Under the pieces are notes generated by a model, which saw nothing but the letters and a program-made list of their open reading frames with translations, did no database searches and was not told the origin of the DNA. Below, piece by piece: positions 1 to 8,578 of a stretch of DNA of 64,000 bases. Position numbers and translations under genes: made by a program. Origin of the DNA: Alkalicaulis satelles (GTDB lineage: Bacteria > Pseudomonadota > Alphaproteobacteria > Caulobacterales > Maricaulaceae). Each line of letters starts with the position of its first letter. Positions within the stretch are counted from its first letter, which is position 1. The stretch spans positions 124,001 to 188,000 of the forward strand of contig NZ_VWOJ01000004.1 of NCBI RefSeq assembly GCF_008630495.1, given 5' to 3'.

Positions 1-709
1 GGGCGTCTTCAATCGCCCACATTCGGAAATTTAATATAACCTCCGACAATTCTTCTATTTCTCTGACGCCACAAATTGCACCAGTCATTGAGGGGTTAAA
101 CAGCACTAATATCGGCGGCGTGGGGGGAGCGTTTTCTTCAAGCCATTGCAAGAGTTGCTTGGCGGATGGGCGGTGGCTGTTCTCGGGCGAAGTGGGAATA
201 ACGCAAAGCTTCAATCCACGATATGCACACCAGGCGGCAAGCGGATGATAGAATCCTGAAAAAGTAATGACTGTATCGCCGCGCTGAGCCATTAAATCCA
301 GACCTGCAATGATCAAGCGCGTTGTGCCTGCATCAATTGCGGTATTGCCAGCGAGGTCGGGCGGAACGCCAATCTCCATGAAGTGTCTGGTGATTTCTGC
401 GCTTAAACTTTTGAATTTCTGCAAAAACATATAGTTTTCAATTGGAAGCAGAGTGGGGTCTGACAAGGCGTGACGCATCGCTGTAATGGATTCAGGATAG
501 GCTCTGCGCAGACCCTCGCCGTGTGCAAAAGACACCACGTCGGCATCAAACATGGACGGTCCTGGCCCGTGGCCGGAATCTTCTTCTCCCAACAGTGCGC
601 TGCGTGCGCGCTTCAATGAAGTATAAGCGCTGCACTCAACCGGGAGCTCTAATGTCAGAGGGTTTAATTTCGACCTGAGATGATATGGAGAGGGCGCATC
701 AGGTTTCAT
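1..709 (-). CDS. PLP-dependent class I/II aminotransferase, N-terminal part, cut by window edge
   Basis: The reverse strand reads open from an ATG at 709 to the window edge, giving the first 236 residues without a stop. The sequence fits a fold-type I PLP aminotransferase of the histidinol-phosphate/aspartate type: a glycine-rich cofactor region (AGTTRLIIAGLDLMAQRGD, about residues 128-146), then an aromatic SGFYHP segment, then NPSMTGAI (about 210-217), which matches the family NPxNPTG substrate motif, and finally a WAIEDA stretch corresponding to the Asp that holds the pyridine nitrogen. The catalytic lysine would lie beyond the edge. The start overlaps the stop of the small ORF upstream by 4 nt. 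No strong ribosome site precedes the ATG, so coupling to that ORF is plausible. The surrounding DNA is more AT-rich than the rest of the window, which suggests acquired DNA. Substrate unknown. Confidence 0.8.
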   Translation of the reverse strand, partial: MKPDAPSPYHLRSKLNPLTLELPVECSAYTSLKRARSALLGEEDSGHGPGPSMFDADVVSFAHGEGLRRAYPESITAMRHALSDPTLLPIENYMFLQKFKSLSAEITRHFMEIGVPPDLAGNTAIDAGTTRLIIAGLDLMAQRGDTVITFSGFYHPLAAWCAYRGLKLCVIPTSPENSHRPSAKQLLQWLEENAPPTPPILVLFNPSMTGAICGVREIEELSEVILNFRMWAIEDA

Positions 710-909
710 CTGTTGGCGCAGCCCCAAATCGTTATTTTATTTGGGTAAATCGCTTGTTTTGCGCTGATGATATGGTCGGGATAAATTATAATATTGCCGC
801 ATAATTCATTATGGCGGCCGGCCTTGAAGAAATTCGCCGTGATATATTCACAGGGTTGAGGCATCTGGCGTCGCCATGCTTGTTCAAAAGGCAGCGTCGC
901 GCATAGCAA
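706..909 (-). CDS. Small hypothetical protein (67 aa) overlapping the aminotransferase start
   Basis: This 67-residue ORF has no family I recognise. Its stop overlaps the aminotransferase ATG in an ATGA arrangement, which is the usual sign of translational coupling and the main reason for listing it. It contains four cysteines and ends in a short hydrophobic stretch with a tryptophan. No signal peptide or transmembrane segment is evident. It could be a real small protein, the remnant of a longer gene, or chance, since AT-rich DNA gives fewer long shadows but the ORF is short. Confidence 0.3.
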   Translation of the reverse strand: MLCATLPFEQAWRRQMPQPCEYITANFFKAGRHNELCGNIIIYPDHIISAKQAIYPNKITIWGCANR

Positions 910-1287
910 CCCAAAGTTTTTAGATTGTCAATATGCTACTCATAATGGTCTATTGTGCCGGCGCCCGCGAACTCAAGCGAGTGAGCCAGATGGAAGATCC
1001 GGACCATATTTTCGACGGATCATACGGGGTTCACATTGTAACAAGCAGCCACAATAGTCCAGATAAAGATAATTGCATCAATGTGAAAGCGCTATATCAT
1101 GCATCGCTCCGAATAGATTAAATCATTAAAGCAATAAAACGATTATTTGTTGCTCGCCGCACTGATTTTTCTTATGACTTGAGGTGTATTCGGGGCCGCG
1201 ATCGCATCAGGCGTCCGGCATGGCGGCGTCGCGGAGCGCATGCAAGCTGCGCGCATAAGGCGAGTGCCGAAGATGCAGCCCTCATCC
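910..1287. other. AT-rich intergenic stretch without a convincing gene
   Basis: About 380 nt between the minus-strand small ORF and the end of the Mrp operon. Base composition is clearly more AT-rich than the neighbouring antiporter genes up to about 1200, where GC-rich DNA resumes. A 62-codon plus-strand ORF (933-1121) has no recognisable features and a weak start. The boundary near 1200 may be the edge of an acquired segment. No terminator with a clear U-tract was found for the Mrp operon, which ends at 1288. Confidence 0.5.
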
Positions 1288-2976
1288 TCACAGGGCCAGA
1301 GCCGCGGTGATCAGGACCAGCAAAAGCATCAGGCTGGCGAGACGGTTGGCCAGGACGCGCTCGATCCGGTGCGCCATTTCACCAGCGCTCATCATGAGCC
1401 TGCGCGCACTCCGCCCGCCCGGTTGCGGCAGCGCGTCAGCAAGGCGTTTGGCCATCGCGCCCGCCAATGCGCTCGATATTTCCAGCGCCGTCCATGCCGT
1501 CGCCAGCAAATCGCCCTGCGGGGCCTGCAGCCCGGTCAGCCGCCAGCGCTGTGCGGCCAGGATAACCAGCGCCGCCAGCATGAGCGGTCCCGCCCCGGAG
1601 ACCAGGGCCTGAACCTGCCAGGCATAACCATGCGGCAGCCCGCTCTGTGGCCAGACAGCCCAGGGCAGGGCCAGCGCGCCCGCGCCCAGAACCAGAACCG
1701 GCAGAGACCGTGATAAGGGCGCGCGCGCGCCTGCCGCGCCGTCCGGACGCAACAGGGCCAGGGCGCGGGCGAGGAGAAGCGCTGTGGTGAAGGCCGAGGC
1801 GGTGATCAGCATCTCGCTGAACGGGTCCAGAGGCGCCTTCAGCGCCAGCTTGGCCAGCGACCCGCCTGTGAGCGGCAATCCCGCCACCGACAGCGCGATC
1901 AGGGCCAGCACTGCGCGCTGGCGCAGGGCGGCCGCGCCCGAGCCGGCCTGTACGGCGCCCACGCCCAGAAACAGCGCCCCCTTGGCCAGGGCGTGGTGGA
2001 GCGCATAGATCGCCGCAGCGGCTGTGAGCACGCCCGCTTCCAGCCCCGCCGCCAGTCCGGCGCCCAGAGCGGCCATGATCAGGCCCATCTGGCTGACGGT
2101 GGAATAGGCCAGCACCGCCTTTGGGTCACGCTGGGTCAGGCCGTAGAGAGCCGCGCCAAACGCGCCGGCGAAGCCCAGCACCGCCAGCGCGCCCCCGCTC
2201 ATCGTCAGGCTCTCGCCTAAGGGCAAGAAGATCAGCAGGCCGAAAATACCGGCCTTGACGATGGCGCCCGACAAGACCGCCGAGGCCGGCACGGGCGCGG
2301 CGGGATGGGCTACGGGCAGCCAGACATGGAGCGGGACCAGGCCCGCCTTGATGCCGAACCCGGCGATCAGGAGGGCGAGGATGAGCGCACGGTCCTGCGA
2401 CAGCCAGAGGGCGTCGGCGATGGCGTCAATATCTGTCACGCCCCCCGCAGCGCCCGCCGCCAGCATCAGCCCGGCCAGCAGCGCCGCCTCGCCTATGACG
2501 GCCAGTACGATATAGGCGAGGCCCGCCTTGAGCGCCTTGGGGCTGCGGTCATGAATGATCAGCGGGAAGGCCATCAGCGAGACCAGGGCGAAGGCCACAT
2601 AGAAAGTGACCGCGTCCGCCGCCAGGAACACGCCCAGATTTCCGGCCAGGCACAGATTCCAGAACAGGGCGAAATGGCCCGCCCGGTCCTTGCCGCGCAT
2701 GTAAAAGCGCGCATAGAGCCCGGCGGCGAGCCAGAGCAGGCTGGCCGCGCCCAGAAACAGCGCGCCGGTCTCGCTCAGCGCCAGGCTCGCCCCTAATACC
2801 AGATCGGGCAGGACCAGAAGCTCTCCGCGCGGCGCGAGCAGGGCGGCGGCCAGGCCCGGCAGGGGCGCTGCGGCGGCCAGGCTCAGGCTTCTGTCGCGCA
2901 CGATGGGCAGTGCGCTCAGCAACGCCAGCGTGAGCGGCAGGGCCAGGGCGAGGGGAAGCAGCCAGATCGCACTCAT
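1288..2976 (-). CDS. MrpD-like antiporter subunit, third copy (562 aa)
   Basis: Proton-pumping NADH dehydrogenase/Mrp antiporter membrane subunit (NuoL/M/N-MrpD superfamily) with about 14 hydrophobic helices. The channel-lysine block is present (GIKAGLVPLHVWLP, then SGAIVKAG), as is the LAYSTVSQMG signature. The helix-5 region reads VAFALVSLMAFPL, whereas the neighbouring copy has VFYEILTLATWPL. The conserved helix-5 glutamate is therefore replaced by alanine here. The protein is about 70 residues longer than its sisters through a C-terminal extension. It is the last gene of the operon and its ATG overlaps the preceding stop by 4 nt. By family knowledge such subunits carry the proton or cation path. 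The missing glutamate suggests a specialised or structural role for this copy (inference). Confidence 0.88.
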   Translation of the reverse strand: MSAIWLLPLALALPLTLALLSALPIVRDRSLSLAAAAPLPGLAAALLAPRGELLVLPDLVLGASLALSETGALFLGAASLLWLAAGLYARFYMRGKDRAGHFALFWNLCLAGNLGVFLAADAVTFYVAFALVSLMAFPLIIHDRSPKALKAGLAYIVLAVIGEAALLAGLMLAAGAAGGVTDIDAIADALWLSQDRALILALLIAGFGIKAGLVPLHVWLPVAHPAAPVPASAVLSGAIVKAGIFGLLIFLPLGESLTMSGGALAVLGFAGAFGAALYGLTQRDPKAVLAYSTVSQMGLIMAALGAGLAAGLEAGVLTAAAAIYALHHALAKGALFLGVGAVQAGSGAAALRQRAVLALIALSVAGLPLTGGSLAKLALKAPLDPFSEMLITASAFTTALLLARALALLRPDGAAGARAPLSRSLPVLVLGAGALALPWAVWPQSGLPHGYAWQVQALVSGAGPLMLAALVILAAQRWRLTGLQAPQGDLLATAWTALEISSALAGAMAKRLADALPQPGGRSARRLMMSAGEMAHRIERVLANRLASLMLLLVLITAALAL

Positions 2977-4454
2977 GGCAGATAGATCCGTTCGGCGATG
3001 AGAGCGGCCCAGCTCAGCGGGCTCAGTTCAAAACCGGCAAACAGCCCGGCGCCCAGCGCTGCGGCGGCCGTGAAGGCCCCTGGTGCGATCAGCAGCCAGG
3101 TGCGGCTGGCGGCCAGGGCGTTCCGGTCCGGCAGGCCCGGCGCAGCAGGCTTCAGCCAGGCGCGATAGAGCAAGGGCAGGAAATAGGCGGCGTTGAGCAG
3201 GCTGGAGACGATCAGCACGGCGATCACCCAGCTTGCGCCCGACTGGTATCCGCCAATGGCCAGATACCATTTGGACACAAATCCTGCGACGGGCGGCACG
3301 CCGATCATGCCCAATGCGGCGATGCTGAACGCGGCCATGGTGACCGGCATGCGCCGCCCGACGCCGTCCAACTGGCGGATGTCGGTCACGCCCGCGCGCT
3401 CGGCCAGCACGCCCGCGCCGAAAAACAGCGTGATCTTCATCAGGCCCTGATGAACCAGGTGCACCAGCCCGCCAATGACGGCGAACGGTCCGGCCAGGCT
3501 CGCGCCCAGCACGATATAGCTGACCTGGCTGACGGTGGAGTAGGCGAGACGTTTCTTGATATCGCTCTGGCGCAAGGCCTGGAGCGAACCATAGAGGATG
3601 GTGGCCGAGGCCAGCGCCGCCAGTGGCAGGCCCAAACCGAGGGCGGCCACCGTCTCGATGCCGTAGACATCATAGATCACCCTGACCACGCCGAATGCGC
3701 CCGCCTTCACCACGGCCACCGCATGCAGCAGCGCGCTGACCGGGGCGGGCGCGGCCATGGCGGCGGGCAGCCAGGCATGCAGCGGTATAAGGGCCGTCTT
3801 GGCGCCCAGCCCGCCGATCAGCAGGACGAAGATCATGCTGGCGGCCAGGGGTGAGAATGCTGAGAGGTCCGCCCCTGCGGCGAACTCCACCGGGCCTGAT
3901 CCGCTTTCCAGCCAGACGATGCCGGCCAGCAAAGCCGCGCTGCCCGCCAGCGTGTAGGCCAGATAGGTGCGCCCGGCGGCCATGGCCTTGGCGCTGCCGG
4001 TGTGAACCACCAGCGGCCAGGTCGCCAGCGTCAGGATTTCGTAAAACACAAAGAAGGTGATCAACGAGCCCGACATGGCGATGCCGGACGCCGCCACCAC
4101 GCACAGATTGAAGAAGGCGAAGAAGCGCGCCTGATGCGCAGAGCCCTTCAGATAGGCGATGGCGTAGAGCGTGGTCGCCATCCACAATACAGCCGACAGG
4201 GTGACGAACAGCAGCGCCAGCGCATCCAGGCGCAAGACCATGTCCAGGCCCGGCACGAAGGCGATGCGCCATTCATAGAACGCACCGGCCTCCACGCCCG
4301 CCAGCGCATAGGCGACGACCCCCAGCTTGAAAGCGGCGAAAGCGATATTGATGGCGTTGCGCGCGCGCGCACGGCCTGAAAGCAGCGCGCTGGCCAGTGC
4401 GGGGACCAGCGGCGCCAGCACCAGAAGTATGGGCACAAGCATGGCTGCGCTCAT
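2973..4454 (-). CDS. MrpD-like antiporter subunit, second copy (493 aa)
   Basis: Member of the proton-conducting membrane transporter family, of normal MrpD/NuoN length. The helix-5 glutamate is present (VFYEILTLATWPLVV). The channel lysines are also present (GGLGAKTALIPLHAWLP and HAVAVVKAGAFG), as is KKRLAYSTVSQVSYI. These are the residues that define a working antiporter-like half channel in Mrp and complex I. It lies in the middle of three MrpD-like genes and overlaps both neighbours by 4 nt, so the three are probably translated together. MrpD itself and the N-terminal half of MrpA are homologous, so this copy or the third may take the MrpA place in the complex; sequence alone does not decide which. 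Confidence 0.9.
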   Translation of the reverse strand: MSAAMLVPILLVLAPLVPALASALLSGRARARNAINIAFAAFKLGVVAYALAGVEAGAFYEWRIAFVPGLDMVLRLDALALLFVTLSAVLWMATTLYAIAYLKGSAHQARFFAFFNLCVVAASGIAMSGSLITFFVFYEILTLATWPLVVHTGSAKAMAAGRTYLAYTLAGSAALLAGIVWLESGSGPVEFAAGADLSAFSPLAASMIFVLLIGGLGAKTALIPLHAWLPAAMAAPAPVSALLHAVAVVKAGAFGVVRVIYDVYGIETVAALGLGLPLAALASATILYGSLQALRQSDIKKRLAYSTVSQVSYIVLGASLAGPFAVIGGLVHLVHQGLMKITLFFGAGVLAERAGVTDIRQLDGVGRRMPVTMAAFSIAALGMIGVPPVAGFVSKWYLAIGGYQSGASWVIAVLIVSSLLNAAYFLPLLYRAWLKPAAPGLPDRNALAASRTWLLIAPGAFTAAAALGAGLFAGFELSPLSWAALIAERIYLP

Positions 4455-5926
4455 GGCTCAGCCTCTTCCAGTCCGGCCTCGCCCGCCTCAGGCAGCCCCG
4501 ACACCATGAGCGCATAGGGCTCAGCGGACAGAAGTCCCAGCGCAATCGCCGCCGCACCCAGCACCAGCGGCGCCAGCGCCATGGACCTGTGCGGCAAAGC
4601 CCGGATGGCAGGAGTCCCGGTTCCGGCGAACAGGCGCGCCAGAGGCTTGAACAGATAGGCCGCCGCCATCAGCCCGCCCGCCAGGATCACCAGCGCATAG
4701 TGCCACTGGCCTGAGGCCAGCGCGGCGATGAGCATGAGATATTTGGCCATGAACCCGCCACTGGGCGGCAATCCCATCAGCGATACCGCGCACAGCCCGA
4801 AGGCCAGAGATGTCACCGGCATGGCGCGCGCCAGCCCGGTCAGATCAGCGATACGCCCGCCGCCTGCGCCATAGATCATCAGCCCTGCGGCCAGGAACAG
4901 CCCGGCCTTGGCCAGCATATGGGCGCTGAGATGAAAGCCCATGGCGCCCCATGCTCCGGCTGTCCAGGGCGTGGCGGATTCCCCGCCCCCCGCCAGGGGA
5001 AAGACCAGAAACAGATAACCGAGCTGGGCGACGGTGGAGTACGCGATCAGGGCCTTGAGCCCGGTTTGCGTGATCGCCAGCACGGATCCGTACACAATCG
5101 CTGCAGCGCCCAGAACGCCAAACGCGGTGATGACTCCGGCGCCGGCCAGGCCCGGCAGGCCCTCGAACCAGACTCGCGCCAGAATGACGAAAGAGGCTTT
5201 CACCACCAGGGCCGACAGCAGCGCGCTGACCGCAGTCGGCGCTGCGCCATGGGCTGGCGGGAGCCAGCCATGCAGGGGGAACAGGGCGGTCTTGGCCATA
5301 AGCCCCCCCGTGATCAAAGCCGCGGCGATGAGGACGCTTGCGCGCGCTTCAGGGGCGCGCTGAGCGATGAGCGACATATCCAGAGTGCCCAGGGCGGCAT
5401 AGATCAGAACCGCGCCCAGGAGATAGGCGAGCGACCCTGCCAGCGCGATCATCATATAGTTCACCGCCGCCTGGCGGGACCCAAAAGCGGCCAGCGCCAC
5501 GGCGCAAATCGACAACAGCTCGATGGCCACATAGAGATTGAACAGGTCGCGGCTGACCAGCACCGCATTCATTCCCGCCCAAAGCCCGTAGAAGAGCGGC
5601 CAGAAAGTGTAGCGCCGGGCCGATTCCGGACGTGCACCGCCATAGCGGCCCAGCGCAAACAGTCCGGTGACAGAGGCGGTCAAAGCACAAGTGAGCAGCA
5701 GGACGGCGCCCAGCCCGTCCGCCTCCAGCGCTATGCCCAGCGGCGGCATCCAGCCGCCCAGCGCCCCGCCTTGCGGCCGGGCATGGGTTTCGAGCGCCAG
5801 CCAGAAGGCCAGGGCCGTGATCACGGGCGCGGCGATCCAGATCAGGCGCGCGCCATGGCGCCCGGCGATCAGGCTGGCCAGCAGAAAGGCCAAAGGGGCG
5901 CCGGCAAGTGCGAAGAGCAGGTTCAC
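4451..5926 (-). CDS. MrpD-like antiporter subunit, first copy (491 aa)
   Basis: Polytopic membrane subunit of the NuoN/MrpD type. Key residues are visible: the helix-5 glutamate in YVAIELLSICAVALAAF, the first channel lysine in GLMAKTALFPLHGWLPPAHG, the second in SALVVKASF, and KALIAYSTVAQLGYLF. It follows mrpC directly with a 4-nt overlap, the position occupied by mrpD in canonical mrpABCDEFG operons, so of the three copies it is the best candidate for the true MrpD. The role expected from the family is Na+ (or K+) export in exchange for protons, supporting pH and salt tolerance. Confidence 0.9.
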   Translation of the reverse strand: MNLLFALAGAPLAFLLASLIAGRHGARLIWIAAPVITALAFWLALETHARPQGGALGGWMPPLGIALEADGLGAVLLLTCALTASVTGLFALGRYGGARPESARRYTFWPLFYGLWAGMNAVLVSRDLFNLYVAIELLSICAVALAAFGSRQAAVNYMMIALAGSLAYLLGAVLIYAALGTLDMSLIAQRAPEARASVLIAAALITGGLMAKTALFPLHGWLPPAHGAAPTAVSALLSALVVKASFVILARVWFEGLPGLAGAGVITAFGVLGAAAIVYGSVLAITQTGLKALIAYSTVAQLGYLFLVFPLAGGGESATPWTAGAWGAMGFHLSAHMLAKAGLFLAAGLMIYGAGGGRIADLTGLARAMPVTSLAFGLCAVSLMGLPPSGGFMAKYLMLIAALASGQWHYALVILAGGLMAAAYLFKPLARLFAGTGTPAIRALPHRSMALAPLVLGAAAIALGLLSAEPYALMVSGLPEAGEAGLEEAEP

Positions 5927-6246
5927 GGACCCGCCTCCCCGTCGTCGGTCCCATCATCCCGGTCCCCGCCCTGCGCCAGTCGCACCGCCAGCGCGGCCGC
6001 AAAGGCGGTCAGGGCCAGGGCCACCACGATGCCGGTGATGATCAGCGCCTGGGGGACGGGATCCACGCCGGCGGCTGAATACCCCGTCCCGCCGAACAGC
6101 AGGAACACGCCGCTGCCGATCACGTTGAAGGAGATCAGGCGCCGGATCACGGCGCGCTGCGCCATGAAGCCGTAAAAGCCCAGCGCGATGAGCGCCGCGC
6201 CGGTCAGCGCAAACACGTGTCCGCGTTCGGCCAGCAGCTCGGTCAT
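5923..6246 (-). CDS. mrpC: Mrp cation/proton antiporter subunit C (NuoK-like)
   Basis: Small membrane protein of 107 aa with three helices, homologous to NuoK. The segment FNVIGSGVFLLFGG followed by DPVPQALIITGIVVALALTAFAAAL is the typical MrpC/MnhC signature (the DPxPQALVLTAIVIG-like block). The C-terminal tail is acidic (GGDRDDGTDDGE). The start overlaps the stop of the MrpB gene by 4 nt and the stop overlaps the first mrpD-like gene, so it is embedded in the operon. Length and topology are normal for the family. Confidence 0.9.
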   Translation of the reverse strand: MTELLAERGHVFALTGAALIALGFYGFMAQRAVIRRLISFNVIGSGVFLLFGGTGYSAAGVDPVPQALIITGIVVALALTAFAAALAVRLAQGGDRDDGTDDGEAGP

Positions 6247-7172
6247 GACAACCGCCTGGCCGGTCCGGCGATGAGCAGGGCCAGGGTGGCCGCAATCGAC
6301 ACGGTCAAGGCGTATTCGATGATCAGGATCGCTGTCCGGGCGTAACCGGGCGGATAGCCAAGCGCCTGCCCGGCCAGCGCCCCGGCGAGCCCTGCGCCCA
6401 GAAACACCGCCGGTCCGGCGATGATGACCGCACGCAAGGGCAGGCTGGACACGCGCGGCTCATCGCGCAGGCCTGACAGTACGATTAGGATCCACACCGC
6501 CGCCAGCACGGTCCCGGCCTGGAAGGCGCCCCCGGGCTGATCGGCGCCCGCCCAGACAAGATACACGCCCACCAACAGGCCCAGGGGCGGCAGTAGACGG
6601 CCAAAACTGGCCATGACCCCATCGGGCCGGGAGACATGCTTCGGACCGGGTATGCCGCCCCAGACCCGTTCGGGAGACAGTGACCAGACCGCCGCCAGCG
6701 CAGCGCTGAGCACCAGCGTCTCAAGAAGGGTGTCATAGGCCCTGAAACCCAAAAGCACAGCCGTGACAGGATTGCCGAGCGCCAGCGCGCCCTGCTCATC
6801 GGCCACCGTGCGGGTCAAACCGTCCTGTCCGGGCAGGGCGATAATCGCGGTGATCACGAGCCCGCCCGTCAGTGCTGCGCCCAGCGCGGCCCAGAGACGT
6901 ACTGGCCAGGGCGGCGCCTGTGAGTCCTCCAGAGCGCCCGCCTCCTTCATACCCTGCCAGGCGCCGATCAGCAGCACGCCGGTCACGCCCGCGCCAATGG
7001 CCGCTTCGGCCAGCGCCACATCCACCGCGCCCAGGCTCAGCCAGGCCAGGGCGATGAGCACGCCATAAACGATGTAGAACACGACCGAACCAAACAGATT
7101 GCGCCCGGCCACCGCCAAAGCGGCGGCGCCCAGAATGAAGGCGCACAGGGCAAGATCGAACGCCAGGCTCAC
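6243..7172 (-). CDS. mrpB: Fused MrpA C-terminal domain (DUF4040) plus MrpB, 309 aa
   Basis: The reading frame stays open far upstream, but the start is best placed at a GTG at 7172 that overlaps the mrpG stop (GTGA). Residues about 1-75 form a three-helix DUF4040 domain (LSLGAVDVALAEAAIGAGVTGVLL), which in canonical systems is the C-terminal part of MrpA and resembles NuoJ. Residues about 120-305 are an MnhB/MrpB domain (LSPERVWGGIPG, then a LGLLVGVYLVWAGADQPGGA block, the family GHxxPGGGF region). The MrpA tail is therefore fused to MrpB here instead of to an antiporter half. This split is known from many alphaproteobacterial Mrp clusters. The fusion makes sense only together with the separate MrpD-like subunits downstream. 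Confidence 0.85.
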   Translation of the reverse strand: MSLAFDLALCAFILGAAALAVAGRNLFGSVVFYIVYGVLIALAWLSLGAVDVALAEAAIGAGVTGVLLIGAWQGMKEAGALEDSQAPPWPVRLWAALGAALTGGLVITAIIALPGQDGLTRTVADEQGALALGNPVTAVLLGFRAYDTLLETLVLSAALAAVWSLSPERVWGGIPGPKHVSRPDGVMASFGRLLPPLGLLVGVYLVWAGADQPGGAFQAGTVLAAVWILIVLSGLRDEPRVSSLPLRAVIIAGPAVFLGAGLAGALAGQALGYPPGYARTAILIIEYALTVSIAATLALLIAGPARRLS

Positions 7173-7459
7173 TCGCGCGGCTCCGGCTTGAGGGCGGCGC
7201 GCGCCACCAGCTGGGCGGCCATGCCCGCCGCAAACAGCGCCAGCAGCCAGATCAGCGCCAGCTTGCCCGCGATCCAGGCGTCGCCCCAATGAAGGCCCGC
7301 CGCCAGAACGATGAAGCCCAGTCCCAGATTGTCCGCCTTGGTCAGGGCGTGCAGGCGCGAATGGGTGTCGGGAAAACGGATCAGGCCGACCGTGCCGGCG
7401 GCGTAGAAGAACACGCCCAGCGCCAGCAGGGCGGTGATGAGTAGCTCGCCTGGGCTCAT
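7169..7459 (-). CDS. mrpG: Mrp antiporter subunit G
   Basis: MrpG/PhaG family, 96 aa, three hydrophobic helices. The family hallmark GTVGLIRFPDTHSRLHALTKADNLG is recognisable (positively charged loop with FPD and RLHA). The ATG overlaps the mrpF stop by 4 nt, and its own stop overlaps the GTG of the MrpB fusion. It is needed for assembly of the Mrp complex in studied systems. Confidence 0.92.
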   Translation of the reverse strand: MSPGELLITALLALGVFFYAAGTVGLIRFPDTHSRLHALTKADNLGLGFIVLAAGLHWGDAWIAGKLALIWLLALFAAGMAAQLVARAALKPEPRE

Positions 7460-7752
7460 GGCGCCGGGTCCTCCTCGCTTTCAGGATCGCCCGCGCCCTG
7501 AACCGTAACTGTCTTGACAAACGCCAGGGCGGCGAACGCGGCCAGCAGGGCCAGCACCAGCGCCACATCCAGAATGGCGGGCTCTTCGCGCGCAGCGGCG
7601 ATCAGCACGGCCAGGCCCACACCGCCCGCGCCGATCAGCTGGGCGCTCATCATGCGGTCCGCGCGTCCCGGGCCGCGCCAGGCCCGCCACAGCGCCCCGG
7701 CCATCGAGATGAGCACGCCCAGCGCCGCCAGCATGAACAGATCAGCCATCAT
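7456..7752 (-). CDS. mrpF: Mrp antiporter subunit F
   Basis: MrpF/MnhF family, 98 aa. The region WRGPGRADRMMSAQLIGAGG corresponds to the family GPTxxDRVxAxDxxG block after the first helix, and AILDVALVLALLAAFAALAFVK is the typical C-terminal helix. The C-terminus is acidic and proline-containing. Two adjacent ATGs are possible (7752 or 7749); the first overlaps the mrpE stop. Small integral membrane subunit of the antiporter. Confidence 0.9.
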   Translation of the reverse strand: MMADLFMLAALGVLISMAGALWRAWRGPGRADRMMSAQLIGAGGVGLAVLIAAAREEPAILDVALVLALLAAFAALAFVKTVTVQGAGDPESEEDPAP

Positions 7753-8255
7753 GGCTCAGGGCCGTCATGCTGGGAGAACGCGCGCGCCAGGCGCGCCTCC
7801 TCGGCCTCAAGGCGGGCCCGGGTGCGGGCATCCAGATCCAGACAGTGGATCTTCAATCCGTCACCGTCGCAGCCCGCCGAGAGCGTGCCGGGCAGAAGGC
7901 TGGTCTCGGCCCCGAACAGAGCACGCGCCGGGCCGTCAGTCATGCGCGTTGGTAGATTGATCCAGCCCGGCCTTACGGGCAGGTGCGGATGCAGGGCCCG
8001 CCAGGCCACATCCACTCCGCCCAGTATGGACCTGACGAGGAAATCCGGCGCTAGCGCCGCCAGACGGATCAGCACCGCAGGGCGCGGCCCGGGCGGCAGC
8101 AGGACAAGGCTGAGCGCCGCCGCGGCCAGTACCGCAACAAGGCCATAGACAAGCGCACCCGCCGCTCCGCCGGTCATCACCAGCCAGGCCAGGCCGAGCA
8201 GGGCTGTGCGCTTGATGAAGGATATGATCGAAGATGTTGGCACGGCCTGAAGCAT
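7749..8255 (-). CDS. mrpE: Mrp antiporter subunit E
   Basis: MrpE family, 168 aa from the ATG at 8255. A TTG at 8303 would extend the N-terminus, but it lacks a ribosome site and adds residues not typical of the family. Two or three N-terminal helices are followed by a DFLVRSILGGVDVAWRALHP segment and a soluble C-terminal domain (GTLSAGCDGDGLKIHCLD), which match the MnhE signature. It is the first gene of the eight-gene operon, so the promoter should lie between 8256 and about 8510. That stretch is bounded on the other side by the divergent Anbu operon. Confidence 0.85.
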   Translation of the reverse strand: MLQAVPTSSIISFIKRTALLGLAWLVMTGGAAGALVYGLVAVLAAAALSLVLLPPGPRPAVLIRLAALAPDFLVRSILGGVDVAWRALHPHLPVRPGWINLPTRMTDGPARALFGAETSLLPGTLSAGCDGDGLKIHCLDLDARTRARLEAEEARLARAFSQHDGPEP

Positions 8256-8513
8256 CAACCCGTCTGGCTGTCTCGGCCCAGTAAATAACGCAGAGCGGAC
8301 CAAGGCAAATGCACACGCGGTAAAGGGCGTGCGTTTGAGGCAGACCGCGCAGTGCGCCTGCGCGCGCTCGTTATGGCAAGCCTCGGCCAGGACATGTTCT
8401 GCCAGAACCGCGCTGCCCCAGCCTCATATCGGCGCCGTGGTCGTGGCGCCCGGCTTTGGCGTCTCACGCCAAAGACCTGTGTTGCCGTCACCCGGATCCA
8501 AACTATCTTGCTT

Positions 8514-8531
8514 TGCAACATTTTTGTTGCA
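8514..8531. promoter_or_regulatory. Inverted repeat in the divergent Mrp/Anbu-operon promoter region
   Basis: TGCAACA-TTTT-TGTTGCA, perfect 7-bp arms around an AT loop, lies 48 nt before the ATP-grasp start in a 323-nt intergenic stretch (8256-8578) between two divergent operons. Position and symmetry suit an operator near the plus-strand promoter. No -10/-35 pair stood out convincingly. Nothing else gene-like was seen in the stretch. Confidence 0.4.
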
Positions 8532-8578
8532 GCCGCGTCGGATTGAGCCCCACACTCCAGGCGGGGAGGACGGGCGTG

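Noticed and set aside
933-1121. 62-codon plus-strand ORF in the AT-rich edge
   Set aside because: No ribosome site, family or context supports it; kept only as a remark on the intergenic stretch.
4919-6175. 418-codon plus-strand ORF
   Set aside because: Antisense to the first mrpD-like gene and mrpC; low-complexity Arg/Gly/Gln composition and no domain.
7173-7568. Extension of the MrpB fusion protein into mrpG/mrpF
   Set aside because: Its sequence is Arg-rich shadow of mrpG and mrpF; the GTGA junction at 7172 fits the operon's overlap pattern.
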